Below are positions 29,309 to 38,244 of a stretch of 64,000 nucleotides of DNA, in pieces. The stretch lies in assembly GCF_016919245.1 (NCBI RefSeq), contig NZ_JAFEJA010000001.1, forward strand, positions 5,481,501-5,545,500. Reading direction: 5' to 3'. Under the pieces are notes generated by a model. It searched no databases and was not told where the DNA came from. It saw only the letters and a program-made list of their open reading frames with translations. The position numbers and the translations under genes were made by a program. The DNA comes from Streptomyces zhihengii. Its GTDB lineage: Bacteria > Actinomycetota > Actinomycetes > Streptomycetales > Streptomycetaceae. The first letter of the stretch is position 1. Each line of letters begins with the position of its first letter.

Positions 29309-30289
29309 ATGACCTGGATGATCACTGGCGGTGCGGGCTTCATCGGATCTCATGTGGTGAAGGCCCTCACCGAGGGCGGGGAGCGCGTGGTCGTCCTCGA
29401 CGACCTCAGCACCGGCGACCCCGCCCGGCTTCCCGCCGGGGTACCTCTGGAGCGCGGCTCCGTGCTCGACCGTGGGCTGGTGGACCGGGTGCTGCGCGAG
29501 CACGACGTCCGGGGCATCGTCCATGTGGCGGCGAAGAAGCAGGTCGGCGAGTCCGTGGAGCGTCCCCTCCACTACTACCGGGAGAACGTCACCGGTCTGC
29601 AGACCCTGCTGGAGGCCGCCGCCGACGCCGGCGTGAGCCGCTTCCTGTTCTCCTCGTCGGCCGCCGTGTACGGGATGCCCGACGTCGACCTGGTGACGGA
29701 GCGGACCCCGTGCGCCCCGATGAGCCCGTACGGGGAGACCAAGCTGGCCGGCGAGTGGCTGGTGGCCGCCGCCGGGCGGGCGCACGGCATGGCGACCGCC
29801 TCGCTCCGGTACTTCAACGTGGCCGGCGCCGCGAACGCCGAGCTCGGCGACCCCGGCGTCTTCAACCTGGTGCCGATGGTGTTCGAGCGCCTGGACCGGG
29901 GCCGGCCGCCGCTGATCTTCGGCGACGACTACGCCACCCCGGACGGCACCTGCGTCCGCGACTACATCCACGTCGAGGACATCGCCTCCGCCCACCTCGC
30001 GGCCGCGCGCCGGCTCGCCGACGACCCCACCGCCGCGCTGGTGCTGAACATCGGCCGCGGCGAGGGCGTCTCGGTGGCGGAGATGGTCGAGCTGATCCGG
30101 GAGGTCAGCGGCTTCACCGACGCCGAGGTCGAGGTCGCGCCCCGCCGGGCGGGCGACCCGGCCCGGGTGGTGGCCTCCGCCGAGCTGATCCGCAAGGAGC
30201 TGGGCTGGAGCGCCCGGTACGACGTCCGGGACATGGTCGCCTCCGCCTGGGAGGGCTGGCGTCTGCGGCACCCCGCCCCGGAGCACTGA
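29309..30289 (+). CDS. galE: UDP-glucose 4-epimerase-like SDR enzyme
   Basis: A 326-residue extended short-chain dehydrogenase/reductase. The NAD-binding motif GGAGFIGSHVV is at residue 8, and the catalytic tyrosine-lysine pair is in SPYGETKLAGE with Ser/Thr of SSSAAVYG before it. CVRDYIHVEDIASAH is typical of GalE. It interconverts UDP-glucose and UDP-galactose, or the N-acetyl forms; the substrate cannot be decided here. Its place in the wall-polymer locus suggests it feeds precursor synthesis. Probably leaderless. A hairpin at 30315 ends it. Confidence 0.85.
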   Translation: MTWMITGGAGFIGSHVVKALTEGGERVVVLDDLSTGDPARLPAGVPLERGSVLDRGLVDRVLREHDVRGIVHVAAKKQVGESVERPLHYYRENVTGLQTLLEAAADAGVSRFLFSSSAAVYGMPDVDLVTERTPCAPMSPYGETKLAGEWLVAAAGRAHGMATASLRYFNVAGAANAELGDPGVFNLVPMVFERLDRGRPPLIFGDDYATPDGTCVRDYIHVEDIASAHLAAARRLADDPTAALVLNIGRGEGVSVAEMVELIREVSGFTDAEVEVAPRRAGDPARVVASAELIRKELGWSARYDVRDMVASAWEGWRLRHPAPEH

Positions 30290-30314
30290 CCCGCGGGGAA
30301 TCTCCCCCTGCCGA

Positions 30315-30346
30315 CGGCCCGTGTGCGCTCGTGCGCCCACGGGCCG
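30315..30346 (+). terminator. Hairpin terminator after the epimerase gene
   Basis: A 14-position stem with one T-C mismatch and a TCGT loop starts 26 bases after the stop. Confidence 0.75.
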
Positions 30347-30425
30347 CGGTGCGTCCTGCCCCTCCCGCACCACGGCGGGGCGCCGGGCCGCCCGGACGGA
30401 GCATCCCTCCCGTATCGACACGACC

Positions 30426-30441
30426 GCACCCGAACGGGTGC
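30426..30441. repeat. Palindrome upstream of a GT4 gene, possible operator
   Basis: GCACCCG-AA-CGGGTGC is a perfect inverted repeat with 7-base arms, 120 bases before the start at 30563. Spacing and symmetry suit a dimeric regulator, but no known consensus is recognised. Confidence 0.4.
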
Positions 30442-30562
30442 GAATGCCGCTGAGGGCGCATGCAGGGGCATAACGTGGGGCGCGCTTCGTCGGGCACGTG
30501 TCCTCGGTGCCCGGGCCGCACCCGGATTCGTCGGTGCCGGAGCCGAGTGAACGGGAGTGCCG

Positions 30563-32584
30563 GTGAAGATCTCCTTCCTCATCCACACGGTCTACGGGAT
30601 CGGCGGCACCATCCGCACGACCCTCAACCTGGCGGAGGAACTGGCCAATCGGCACGAGGTCGAGATCGTCTCGGTCTTCCGGCACCGCGACGACGCCGCC
30701 TTCGCCCTCGACCCGCGGCTGTCGGTCGTCCCCCTCGTCGACATCCGCGAGGGCAGCGAGGACCTCCGGGACCCGCTGATCTCCCAGCCCGCCACCGTGT
30801 TCCCCCGGGCGGAGGCCCGCTACAAGGAGTACAGCCGGCTCACCGACGAACGCGTCCGGGCCCACTACGCCGGCAGCGACGCCGACGTCGTCATCGGCAC
30901 CCGCCCCGGTCTCGTCGCCTGCGTCGCCCGCTTCGCCCCGGTCACCGCCGTCCGGATCGGCCAGGAGCACATGACGCACAACCACCACCGCGCCGCGCTG
31001 CGGGAGGAGATGTACGAACACCTCGACGCCCTCGACGCGTTCGTCACCGTCTCCGAGGGCGACGCGCAGGTGTGGCGCGACAAGATGCCGCTGCCGACCA
31101 CCCGGGTGCTGTCGATCCCCAACAGCGTGCCGGAGCCGTCGGTGCCCCCGTCGGACGGCGGCAGCCGCACGGTCGTCGCCGCCGGCCGGCTCTCCGGCGA
31201 GAAGCAGTACGACGTCCTCGTCGACGCGTTCGCCGTGGTCGCGGCCCGGCGGCCGGAGTGGACCCTGCGCATCTACGGCTCCGGCGACCAGCACGACCGG
31301 CTGTGGGAGCGCATCACCGGGCTCGGGCTCTACAACCGCGTCCATCTGATGGGGCCGTGCTCGCCGATCGAGCCCGAGTGGTCCAAGGGTGCCGTCGCCG
31401 TGTCCACCTCCCGTCACGAGTCGTTCGGGATGACCCTCGTCGAGGCGATGCGCTGCGGGGTGCCGGTGGTGAGCACCGACTGCGACTACGGTCCGCGCGA
31501 GATCATCCGGGACGGAGTCGACGGACTGCTCGTCCCGGTCGGCGACGCCGCCGCCGTCGCGCGGGGCCTGCTGCGGCTCATCGACGACGGGGAACTGCGC
31601 CGCTCGATGGCCGCCGAGGCGGTGCGCGGAGCCCGCCGCTTCGACCCGGGGGTCGTCACCAAGCAGTACGAGGCGCTGTTCGGCGAACTCGCCGCCGAGG
31701 TCGCCGAACGCGTGCCGGTCCCCGGCATGGCGCCCGTCGCCGACTGCGCCGTCGCCCGTGACGGCGCGGTGCGGGTGACCCTGGTGGCCCCGCTGCCCGC
31801 CGGCATCGAGCGGGGCGCCCGGCTGGTCTGCACCCGCACGGGCGAGCGCACCGAGGTCCGCTCGTACGCCGTCGACGAGGCGGGCTCCGCCCTGATCCCG
31901 GCGGGTGACGCCTTTCCCGAGGGCGTGTGGAACGTCTTCGTCGAACTGGCCGGAGGGGCGGGGCGGGGCAGGGTGACGGCCAGGATCGTCGACCAGCGCG
32001 GGGCGCTGCACGCGGCGGAGCGGGTCGGGCCCGGCACGGGGGTGCGCCATCTGCTCCCGTACGAGGACAAGGCGAAGGCCGGGGCGCTGATGCTGCGGGC
32101 CTGGCACCGGCCGGTGCACGCCGAGGCGGCCGACGTCAGGATCGACGGGCCCACCGTCACGTTCGAGGGCGGCATGCTGGGCACCGCGGCGATCGAGGGC
32201 AGGCCCGAACTCGTCCTGCGGCGCAGGGGGAGACCGGACGACGAGATCACCGTGCCCGGCGAGCGGGTCGGCGAGGACGGCTTCCGGTTCCGTTTCTCCT
32301 CGTCCCTGCCGGCGGCGTCCCAGACCACCGCGCACGACGTGTGGGACTTCCACATCAGGTGTGTGCCCGGCGGGGAGCCGGTACGGATCGGCCGCCTCCT
32401 CGACGATGTGGTCGGCAAACAGCGCAGCTTCGCCTTTCCGCACACGGTGTTGTCCAAACATCGTCAGGAAAATCTTGTGAGGGCCGTGATGAAACGGGTA
32501 CTGGGAAGACCGGCGCCGAAGATCCGTGTGCACGTCTACTACACGCTCTCCAACGACCTCGCCCTCAATGTGGTGGATCTGTAG
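30563..32584 (+). CDS. GT4 glycosyltransferase with C-terminal TarS-like beta domains
   Basis: A 673-residue protein. Residues 1-385 are a GT-B type GT4 transferase: N-terminal KISFLIHTVYGIGGTIRTT, sugar-nucleotide motif RHESFGMTLVEAM near 290, and DGLLVPVGD. It is related to the GT4 half of the 23104 fusion. Residues 395-673 contain two beta units marked by GVWNVFVEL and DVWDFHIRC, as in the proteins at 25911 and 43013. Such domains in TarS mediate oligomerisation, so this enzyme probably acts on a wall polymer at the inner membrane face. I choose GTG 30563, five bases after GGGAG; GTG 30557 is also in frame. Confidence 0.85.
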   Translation: MKISFLIHTVYGIGGTIRTTLNLAEELANRHEVEIVSVFRHRDDAAFALDPRLSVVPLVDIREGSEDLRDPLISQPATVFPRAEARYKEYSRLTDERVRAHYAGSDADVVIGTRPGLVACVARFAPVTAVRIGQEHMTHNHHRAALREEMYEHLDALDAFVTVSEGDAQVWRDKMPLPTTRVLSIPNSVPEPSVPPSDGGSRTVVAAGRLSGEKQYDVLVDAFAVVAARRPEWTLRIYGSGDQHDRLWERITGLGLYNRVHLMGPCSPIEPEWSKGAVAVSTSRHESFGMTLVEAMRCGVPVVSTDCDYGPREIIRDGVDGLLVPVGDAAAVARGLLRLIDDGELRRSMAAEAVRGARRFDPGVVTKQYEALFGELAAEVAERVPVPGMAPVADCAVARDGAVRVTLVAPLPAGIERGARLVCTRTGERTEVRSYAVDEAGSALIPAGDAFPEGVWNVFVELAGGAGRGRVTARIVDQRGALHAAERVGPGTGVRHLLPYEDKAKAGALMLRAWHRPVHAEAADVRIDGPTVTFEGGMLGTAAIEGRPELVLRRRGRPDDEITVPGERVGEDGFRFRFSSSLPAASQTTAHDVWDFHIRCVPGGEPVRIGRLLDDVVGKQRSFAFPHTVLSKHRQENLVRAVMKRVLGRPAPKIRVHVYYTLSNDLALNVVDL

Positions 32585-32813
32585 GGCGCGGAATGTGTGA
32601 CTCCGGGGTATTTCACCCCACTGGAATGTGTGGCGTCGCTCACTTCGCGACACCGCGCGGATGCGGGCGCCGGGCCATGAAATCCCAGGTGAACAGCAGG
32701 TTTATTCGAATGTGTGCAAGGCGCCGGTCGTCTTGCGGGACGGTAAACCGGAATGCCAGCATCAGTTTGGTCCCCAGCCCCCGCACGATTGGTCCACTTG
32801 TCCCGTGCAGCAC
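32585..32813 (+). promoter_or_regulatory. Intergenic region before the CDP-ribitol gene
   Basis: This 229-base gap has no credible gene. It contains a short hairpin, GGGGTATTTCACCCC, near 32604-32618, and patches of lower G+C near 32695-32715. A promoter for the next gene is likely here but I cannot assign one with confidence. Confidence 0.3.
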
Positions 32814-34298
32814 ATGGCCAGAACCCGAACAACAGCCGTTCTCCTCGCCGGCGGGACGGGCCAGCGCGTGGGCCTGGCGATTCCCAAGCAGTTGCTGAAG
32901 ATCGCGGGTAAGGCGGTCATAGAGCACACTCTGGCCATTTTCGAACACGCGGACTCGGTCGACGACGTGCTGGTGATGATGGCCCCCGGCTACGTGCCGG
33001 ACGTGGAGCGGATGGTCGACAAGGCGGGGCTCTCCAAGGTCGCCCGGGTCATCGAGGGCGGCGCCACCCGCAGCGAGACCACGGAGCGGGCCATCGCCGC
33101 GCTCTCCGAGGGCCTGGCCGAGGGGGAGGACCGCAACGTCCTCTTCCACGACGCCGTCCGGCCGCTGCTCTCCGAGCGCGTCATCAGGGACTGCGTGGAG
33201 GCCCTCGACCGCTACCAGGCCGTCGACGTCGCCATCCCGTCCGCGGACACGATCATCGTCACCCGCACCCACGGCGAGGACGGCGAGTTCATCACCGACG
33301 TGCCCGACCGCGCCCGGCTGCGCCGCGGCCAGACGCCGCAGGCGTTCAAGCTGTCGACCATCCGCCGGGCCTACGAGATCGCCGCCGAGGACCCGAACTT
33401 CCAGGCCACCGACGACTGCTCGGTCGTGCTGAAGTACCTGCCCGACGTGCCCATCCACGTCGTCGCGGGCGACGAGTACAACATGAAGGTCACCCAGCCG
33501 GTCGACGTCTTCATCGCCGACAAGCTCTTCCAGCTCGCCTCCACCGCGGCGCCCAGCCCCGCCGACGAGGCCGCCTACCGGGAGCTGCTGACCGGCCGGA
33601 CCCTGGTCGTCTTCGGCGGTTCGTACGGCATCGGCGCGGACGTCGCCGACCTCGCGCGCTCCTACGGCGCCGACGTCTACGCCCTGGGCCGGTCCACCAC
33701 CGGCACCCATGTGGAGGACCCGGAACAGGTCGACAAGGCGCTGGCCGCCGCGTACGCGGAGACCGGCCGCATCGACTTCGTGATCAACACCGCGGGCGTG
33801 CTGCGGATCGGCAAGCTCGCCGAGACCGACGACGCGACGATCCGCGAGGCCCTGGAGGTCAACTACCTGGCACCGGTGCAGATCGCGCGGGCCGCCCACC
33901 GCTACCTCGCCGAGAGCGGCGGTCGGCTCCTGCTCTACACCTCCAGCAGCTACACCCGGGGCCGCGCCGAGTACAGCCTGTACTCCTCGACCAAGGCGGC
34001 CATGGTGAACCTCACCCAGGCCCTCGCCGACGAATGGGCGGCCGACGGCATCCGGGTGAACTGCGTGAACCCCGAGCGCACCGCCACACCGATGCGGACC
34101 AAGGCGTTCGGCACCGAGCCGTCCGGCTCGTTGCTGTCGTCCGAGGCCGTGGCCCGCACCTCACTCGACGTGCTGCTGTCCGACCTCACCGGGCACGTCA
34201 TCGACGTCCGCCAGCAGGACCCGGCCCGCGACGCCTGCGAGGGCTCCGGATTCGAGCAAGCGCTGGCGTCCCTGCTGGACCGGCACGAAGATGAATGA
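32814..34298 (+). CDS. Fused cytidylyltransferase / SDR reductase, predicted CDP-ribitol synthesis
   Basis: A 494-residue fusion. Residues 1-235 are an IspD/TarI-type cytidylyltransferase (AVLLAGGTGQRVGLAIPKQL, PVDVFIADKLF). Residues about 255-494 are a short-chain reductase (GGSYGIGADVADLARSYGAD, catalytic YSLYSSTKAAM). The same domain pair is known in Haemophilus Bcs1/Acs1, which reduces ribulose 5-phosphate and couples the ribitol 5-phosphate to CTP. CDP-ribitol as product is therefore a strong family-based prediction, and it fits the TagF-like polymerase gene next door. ATG 32814 matches the domain start; no clear Shine-Dalgarno is present. A hairpin follows at 34321. Confidence 0.85.
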   Translation: MARTRTTAVLLAGGTGQRVGLAIPKQLLKIAGKAVIEHTLAIFEHADSVDDVLVMMAPGYVPDVERMVDKAGLSKVARVIEGGATRSETTERAIAALSEGLAEGEDRNVLFHDAVRPLLSERVIRDCVEALDRYQAVDVAIPSADTIIVTRTHGEDGEFITDVPDRARLRRGQTPQAFKLSTIRRAYEIAAEDPNFQATDDCSVVLKYLPDVPIHVVAGDEYNMKVTQPVDVFIADKLFQLASTAAPSPADEAAYRELLTGRTLVVFGGSYGIGADVADLARSYGADVYALGRSTTGTHVEDPEQVDKALAAAYAETGRIDFVINTAGVLRIGKLAETDDATIREALEVNYLAPVQIARAAHRYLAESGGRLLLYTSSSYTRGRAEYSLYSSTKAAMVNLTQALADEWAADGIRVNCVNPERTATPMRTKAFGTEPSGSLLSSEAVARTSLDVLLSDLTGHVIDVRQQDPARDACEGSGFEQALASLLDRHEDE

Positions 34299-34320
34299 CG
34301 CCGCCGGGTGACGAGCCATT

Positions 34321-34350
34321 TCGGGCCTCTGTGTCTTCGCGGAGGCCCGA
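34321..34350 (+). terminator. Hairpin terminator after the CDP-ribitol gene
   Basis: A 9-bp stem (TCGGGCCTC with GAGGCCCGA) with a 12-base loop, 22 bases after the stop. Confidence 0.65.
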
Positions 34351-34434
34351 TGCCGTTCCACAGGTTCCTCACAGGCGCGTCGCAGGAAATTCTCGGCAAG
34401 GAAATACCGTCACATCCCCAGGAGCGGTCTCTTC

Positions 34435-36582
34435 GTGTTTTCTCAAGCCATTCGGATGGCTCGCGTGGGCAGCGGACCTGAACTGGCCGCCGCCCTGCTG
34501 CTGATGCTCGGATTCCCCTGCGTCATGCTCGCGGCGATAATCCCCAGCATCTGGTTCTTCGCCGCCGCGGTGGCCGTGACCTATCTGGCCGACACCTACC
34601 TGCACCGGCGGTCCAGCTATCTGATCAACCGGCTGGCCAAGGTCAGGGCGGGACTGTCGATCCGCTTCCTCATGCGGCAGCTGCTGCTGATCCTGCTCAT
34701 GGCCCGCATGGGCTACGCCCAGGAATCCGTCTTCTACGTGACGGTCGCCTGCCTCCTCGCGTTCTACGGACTCCAGGCCGCGCACGGCGCGATCGTCACC
34801 CTGATCCGGCTGCGCCGGCGGCTGCCGGTCGTCACCCGCAACATCGACCTCTCGCACGTGCGCATCCCCCGGGCCCCCCGGCCCGAACTGATGAACCGCA
34901 GCGCCGAGAAGATGCTGCACCTCGACGTCCTGGCGTTCGCCGGTGTCCTGATCACCCTGGCCGGCGGCGCGGAGGCCTTCGCCTACACGGGCCTCGCGCT
35001 CACCCTCGCGGGCGCCGTCGCCTACATCGCCGCGCTGCTGCCGAACCTGCGCGCCGCACGGCTGCCCGCCTCGCAGCAGCAGGTCCTCGACGGGATCGAC
35101 GCGTGGCTGCGCGAGTACCGCCCCACCGTGATGCTGTACTTCTCCGGCTCCAAGGACTCGGCCTACCAGGTCAACATGTGGCTGGAGACCATGGCACGGC
35201 TCGGCGGACGCCCGATCGTCGTGCTCCGCGAGCGCGCCATCGTCCCCCAGCTCGGCACCACCTCGCTGCCGGTGCTCTGCGTCCCCGGCGGCGTGCACCT
35301 CATGAACCTGGACCTGTCCTCCGTCAACGTCACCCTCTACGCGGCGAACGTCGGCAAGAACATCCACATGCTGCGGGTGCCGACCATGAAGCACGTCTTC
35401 ATCGGCCACGGCGACAGCGACAAGCTCGCCAGCGTGAACCCCTTCAGCAAGGTCTACGACGAGGTCTGGACCGCGGGCCGCGCCGGCCGCGACCGCTACG
35501 CCCTCGCCGACGTCGGGGTCCGCCACGAGGACATCGTCGAGGTCGGCCGCCCGCAGCTCGGCTCCATCGCCACCGCGCGGAGCAGGGGCGGCCGTCCGCT
35601 CCACCCGATCCCGACCGTGCTCTACGCCCCCACCTGGGAGGGCTGGGACGACAACCCCGGCAACACCTCCCTGCTGCTGGCCGGCGAGAACATCGTCCGG
35701 CGGCTGCTGGACGCCGACTCCCCGGTCCGGGTGATCTACAAGCCGCACCCTTTCACCGGCACCCGCGACCCGCAGGCAAAGGCCGTGCACCGGCGGATCT
35801 GCGCCATGATCGAGAAGGCGTCGGCCGCGCGGGCCGAGGAGCCGCGCTGGGTGCAGGAGGCGGCCGTCCACGCCGCAGGACACGCTGCCGCCCGGGCCGA
35901 GCTGGAGCGGGTGCGCGCCCGGCTGGCCGAGATCGCCGGCGCCACCAGGGCCGGCCGGGACGAGGCCGAGGAGTCGCGCGACGCCGCGGCCGACCCGGCG
36001 CGCGAGGCGGAGACGGCCCGGCTCAAGGAGGAGGGCAACGCCGCGTACTGGCGCTCCTTCGGCTGGTGGGAGCACACCGTGGTGCAGGGCCCCGAACCGA
36101 AGCTGTACGACTGCTTCAACGAGTCGGACGCCATGGTCTCGGACATCTCCAGCGTCGTCTCGGACTTCATCGCCAGCGGCAAGCCGTACGCGGTCACCGA
36201 CTCCGCAGGGCTCGGTGCGGGCGAGTTCCGGCGGCAGAACACCGCCGTGCGGGCCGCCGTCGTGCTCTCCAACGCCGCGGTGGAGCTCGACGAGCTGCTC
36301 GCCGCCGTCGCCGACCCGGACTCCGACGCGCGCGCCGCGGCACGGCGCGAGCTGAAGGAGTACCTGCTCGGACCGGACGAGCCGACGTCGATCGACCAGT
36401 TCCGCTCGGCCCTGCAGGTGCTGACGGAGAAGGCGGAGACGCGCAACGCCGGTGTGGCCCAGCGCCTCGCCGCCGCGGCCGAGCAGGCGCCCGGACTCGA
36501 CGACGCCTCGCCCGGCTTCGACGAGACCTCGCCCGCCCTGGACGAACGCCCGCCCGGTCTGGACGACACCGCCGTGGCCTGA
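34435..36582 (+). CDS. TagF/TarL-like polyol-phosphate polymerase with membrane N-terminus
   Basis: A 715-residue protein. Residues 1-200 contain about five or six hydrophobic segments. From about 215 on it resembles CDP-glycerol/CDP-ribitol phosphotransferases: KHVFIGHGDSDK near residue 320, VLYAPTWEGWDD near 395, VIYKPHPFTG near 430, and SDISSVVSDFIASGKPYAV near 570. These are the usual polymerase motifs. An Ala/Glu/Arg-rich insert of about 75 residues (455-530), probably coiled coil, splits the domain. The C-terminus has short LDD/FDE/LDE repeats. It likely polymerises ribitol phosphate from the CDP-ribitol made by the preceding gene. GTG 34435 has AGGAG about ten bases upstream. Confidence 0.85.
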   Translation: MFSQAIRMARVGSGPELAAALLLMLGFPCVMLAAIIPSIWFFAAAVAVTYLADTYLHRRSSYLINRLAKVRAGLSIRFLMRQLLLILLMARMGYAQESVFYVTVACLLAFYGLQAAHGAIVTLIRLRRRLPVVTRNIDLSHVRIPRAPRPELMNRSAEKMLHLDVLAFAGVLITLAGGAEAFAYTGLALTLAGAVAYIAALLPNLRAARLPASQQQVLDGIDAWLREYRPTVMLYFSGSKDSAYQVNMWLETMARLGGRPIVVLRERAIVPQLGTTSLPVLCVPGGVHLMNLDLSSVNVTLYAANVGKNIHMLRVPTMKHVFIGHGDSDKLASVNPFSKVYDEVWTAGRAGRDRYALADVGVRHEDIVEVGRPQLGSIATARSRGGRPLHPIPTVLYAPTWEGWDDNPGNTSLLLAGENIVRRLLDADSPVRVIYKPHPFTGTRDPQAKAVHRRICAMIEKASAARAEEPRWVQEAAVHAAGHAAARAELERVRARLAEIAGATRAGRDEAEESRDAAADPAREAETARLKEEGNAAYWRSFGWWEHTVVQGPEPKLYDCFNESDAMVSDISSVVSDFIASGKPYAVTDSAGLGAGEFRRQNTAVRAAVVLSNAAVELDELLAAVADPDSDARAAARRELKEYLLGPDEPTSIDQFRSALQVLTEKAETRNAGVAQRLAAAAEQAPGLDDASPGFDETSPALDERPPGLDDTAVA

Positions 36583-36595
36583 CCCGCCCGGCACG

Positions 36596-36640
36596 ACGGC
36601 CCGGCGGCGCCCTCCGGGTGGGAGGGCGCCGCCGGGCCGT
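36596..36640 (+). terminator. Strong hairpin terminator after the polymerase gene
   Basis: About 20 paired bases (including one G-T pair at the base) with a GGGTG loop, beginning 13 bases after the stop. It ends the polymerase transcript. Confidence 0.85.
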
Positions 36641-36785
36641 TCCGCGTCCGGGCGGGTCCCCGCCAGGGCCGTTCCGCGTCGGGGCGGTTCCGTGTCCGGG
36701 GCGTTCCGCGCCGGGCCGTTCCGCGTCGGGGCGCGGGAGGGCCGCTCGCGCTTCCCGGGCGAGGGTCTCCCGTTCCGCGTCCGGG
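36639..36785 (+). repeat. GTTCCGCGTC-type short repeats, about 16-bp period
   Basis: Copies of GTTCCGYGYC begin at 36639, 36671, 36687, 36703 and 36718, spaced 32, 16, 16 and 15 bases, with a last copy at 36772. They fill the gap between the polymerase terminator and the GT2 gene. No gene is visible in this 269-base gap. Confidence 0.65.
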
Positions 36786-36851
36786 GGCGCGTGTCGTCCG
36801 GATGGGTCCGCGGGGCGGCGACCGGCCGCGCGGCACGCTCTCGTGGATCCC

Positions 36852-38177
36852 ATGGACGAGCCGCTGGAACCCGTGAACGACCCGCCCGGGCCGGTGGAGG
36901 ACGCGCCGCTGCCCCGGGACGCGTCGCCCGCGCCCGCCACGGACCCGCCGGTCCCGGACGTCTCCGTCGTCGTGGGGGCCTACGACGCCATGCCGTACCT
37001 CGTCCGCTGCCTGGAGTCGGTGGAGTCGCAGACGATCGGACCCGGCCGGATGGAGCTCCTCGCGGTCGACGACGGCTCGGCCGACGGCACCGGGGAGTAC
37101 CTGGAGGAGTTCGCCGCCCGTTCCGCGGTGCCCACCACGGTCGTCCGCCAGCCCAACTCGGGCGGCCCCGGAGGGCCCCGCAACAAGGGACTCGCCCTCG
37201 CCCGCGGCCGCTACGTCTTCTTCCTCGACGCCGACGACTTCCTCGGCGACGAGGCCCTGGAGCGCATGGTCGCCGTGGCGGACCGGGCCGGGACGGACGT
37301 GGTGCTCGGCAGGATGGCCGGGCGGGGGAGGGGTGTGCCCCGCTCGATGTTCGCCCGGAACGAGGAGCGGGCCGACGTCCGCACGTCCCGGGTCGTCTAC
37401 GCGCTCAGCGCCCAGAAACTCTTCCGCCGCGCACTGCTGACACGGCTCGGGCTCACCTTCGACGAGAGGTTCGCGACCGGCGAGGACGCGCTCTTCACCA
37501 TGGAGGCCTACCTCGCCGGGAGCGGTGTGTCCGTCGTCGCGGACTACGACTGCTACTACCTGGTGGGCCGCGAGGACGGGAAGCACGCCACCCGGCGGGG
37601 CGGCTGGGAGTCCCGCTTCGCGGCGGTGACCGCGCTCGCCGCGCTGATCGCGCGCCTGGAACCGCCGGGCCCGGGACGGGACCTGCTGATGGTCCGGCCG
37701 TTCACGGTCGGGCTGCTCCAGCAGTTCTCCCCCGCGTTGCTGCGCAGACCGGAGGCCGAGCAGCGGGAACGGCTGCGCCTGGCCGCCCTGGTGACCGGGC
37801 CGTACTGGAACCGCGGCGTCGCCGCGCACCTGAAGGTGGCCGAGCGGCTGGTCCTGGAGTGCGTCGCCCGGGGGCGGCTCGACCTGCTGAAGGGCGTCCT
37901 GGAGCACACGGCAGCCGGGTCGGTCCCCCGGGTCGTCCGGCGGCGCCCCGGCGGCCGGGTCTACCTAGCCCTCCCGTACTTCGGCGACCGCCGCGCCGGT
38001 CTGCCGGCCCGGTCGTACCGGGTGACCGTCCCCGACTGGTCGGGCACCAGGCGGGTCCTGCCACCGGAGCCCGGTGCGTCCCCCCTCCGCGCAACAGTGC
38101 GCCGTATTCGCCGCCGGGCAGCCGGAATCAGCGTCGTACGCGCCCTGCGGGGACACCGGAAGAAGGGTGTGCGATAG
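36852..38177 (+). CDS. TarP/TarS-like GT2 glycosyltransferase
   Basis: A 441-residue GT-A fold family 2 transferase. After an acidic Pro-rich N-terminus (1-40), the GT2 core starts at VSVVVGAYDAMPYLVRCLES. The nucleotide-sugar motif is FFLDADDF (Asp126, Asp128). NSGGPGGPRNKGLALARG, then RGVPRSMFARN, YALSAQKLFRR and ATGEDALFTMEAYLAG, closely follow the pattern I recall for Staphylococcus TarP and TarS, which add GlcNAc to ribitol teichoic acid. The C-terminal 180 residues are helical and basic. No membrane segment. ATG 36852 is chosen; GTG 36843 is also in frame and neither has a good Shine-Dalgarno. Confidence 0.85.
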   Translation: MDEPLEPVNDPPGPVEDAPLPRDASPAPATDPPVPDVSVVVGAYDAMPYLVRCLESVESQTIGPGRMELLAVDDGSADGTGEYLEEFAARSAVPTTVVRQPNSGGPGGPRNKGLALARGRYVFFLDADDFLGDEALERMVAVADRAGTDVVLGRMAGRGRGVPRSMFARNEERADVRTSRVVYALSAQKLFRRALLTRLGLTFDERFATGEDALFTMEAYLAGSGVSVVADYDCYYLVGREDGKHATRRGGWESRFAAVTALAALIARLEPPGPGRDLLMVRPFTVGLLQQFSPALLRRPEAEQRERLRLAALVTGPYWNRGVAAHLKVAERLVLECVARGRLDLLKGVLEHTAAGSVPRVVRRRPGGRVYLALPYFGDRRAGLPARSYRVTVPDWSGTRRVLPPEPGASPLRATVRRIRRRAAGISVVRALRGHRKKGVR

Positions 38178-38190
38178 GTAACATCGGGAT

Positions 38191-38213
38191 GCCGGGGCGG
38201 AATCCGCCCCGGC
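38191..38213 (+). terminator. Hairpin terminator after the GT2 gene
   Basis: A perfect 10-bp GC stem with a 3-base loop (AAT), followed by AGTACATTTTCC. It lies 13 bases after the stop and 31 bases before the next start. Confidence 0.7.
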
Positions 38214-38244
38214 AGTACATTTTCCGATCCACAGGGCAGGGACA

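Noticed and set aside
35103..36851. The open frame continuing far upstream of the GT2 gene at 36852
   Set aside because: The upstream part overlaps the polymerase gene in another frame and crosses its terminator; the GT2 homology begins only after 36950.
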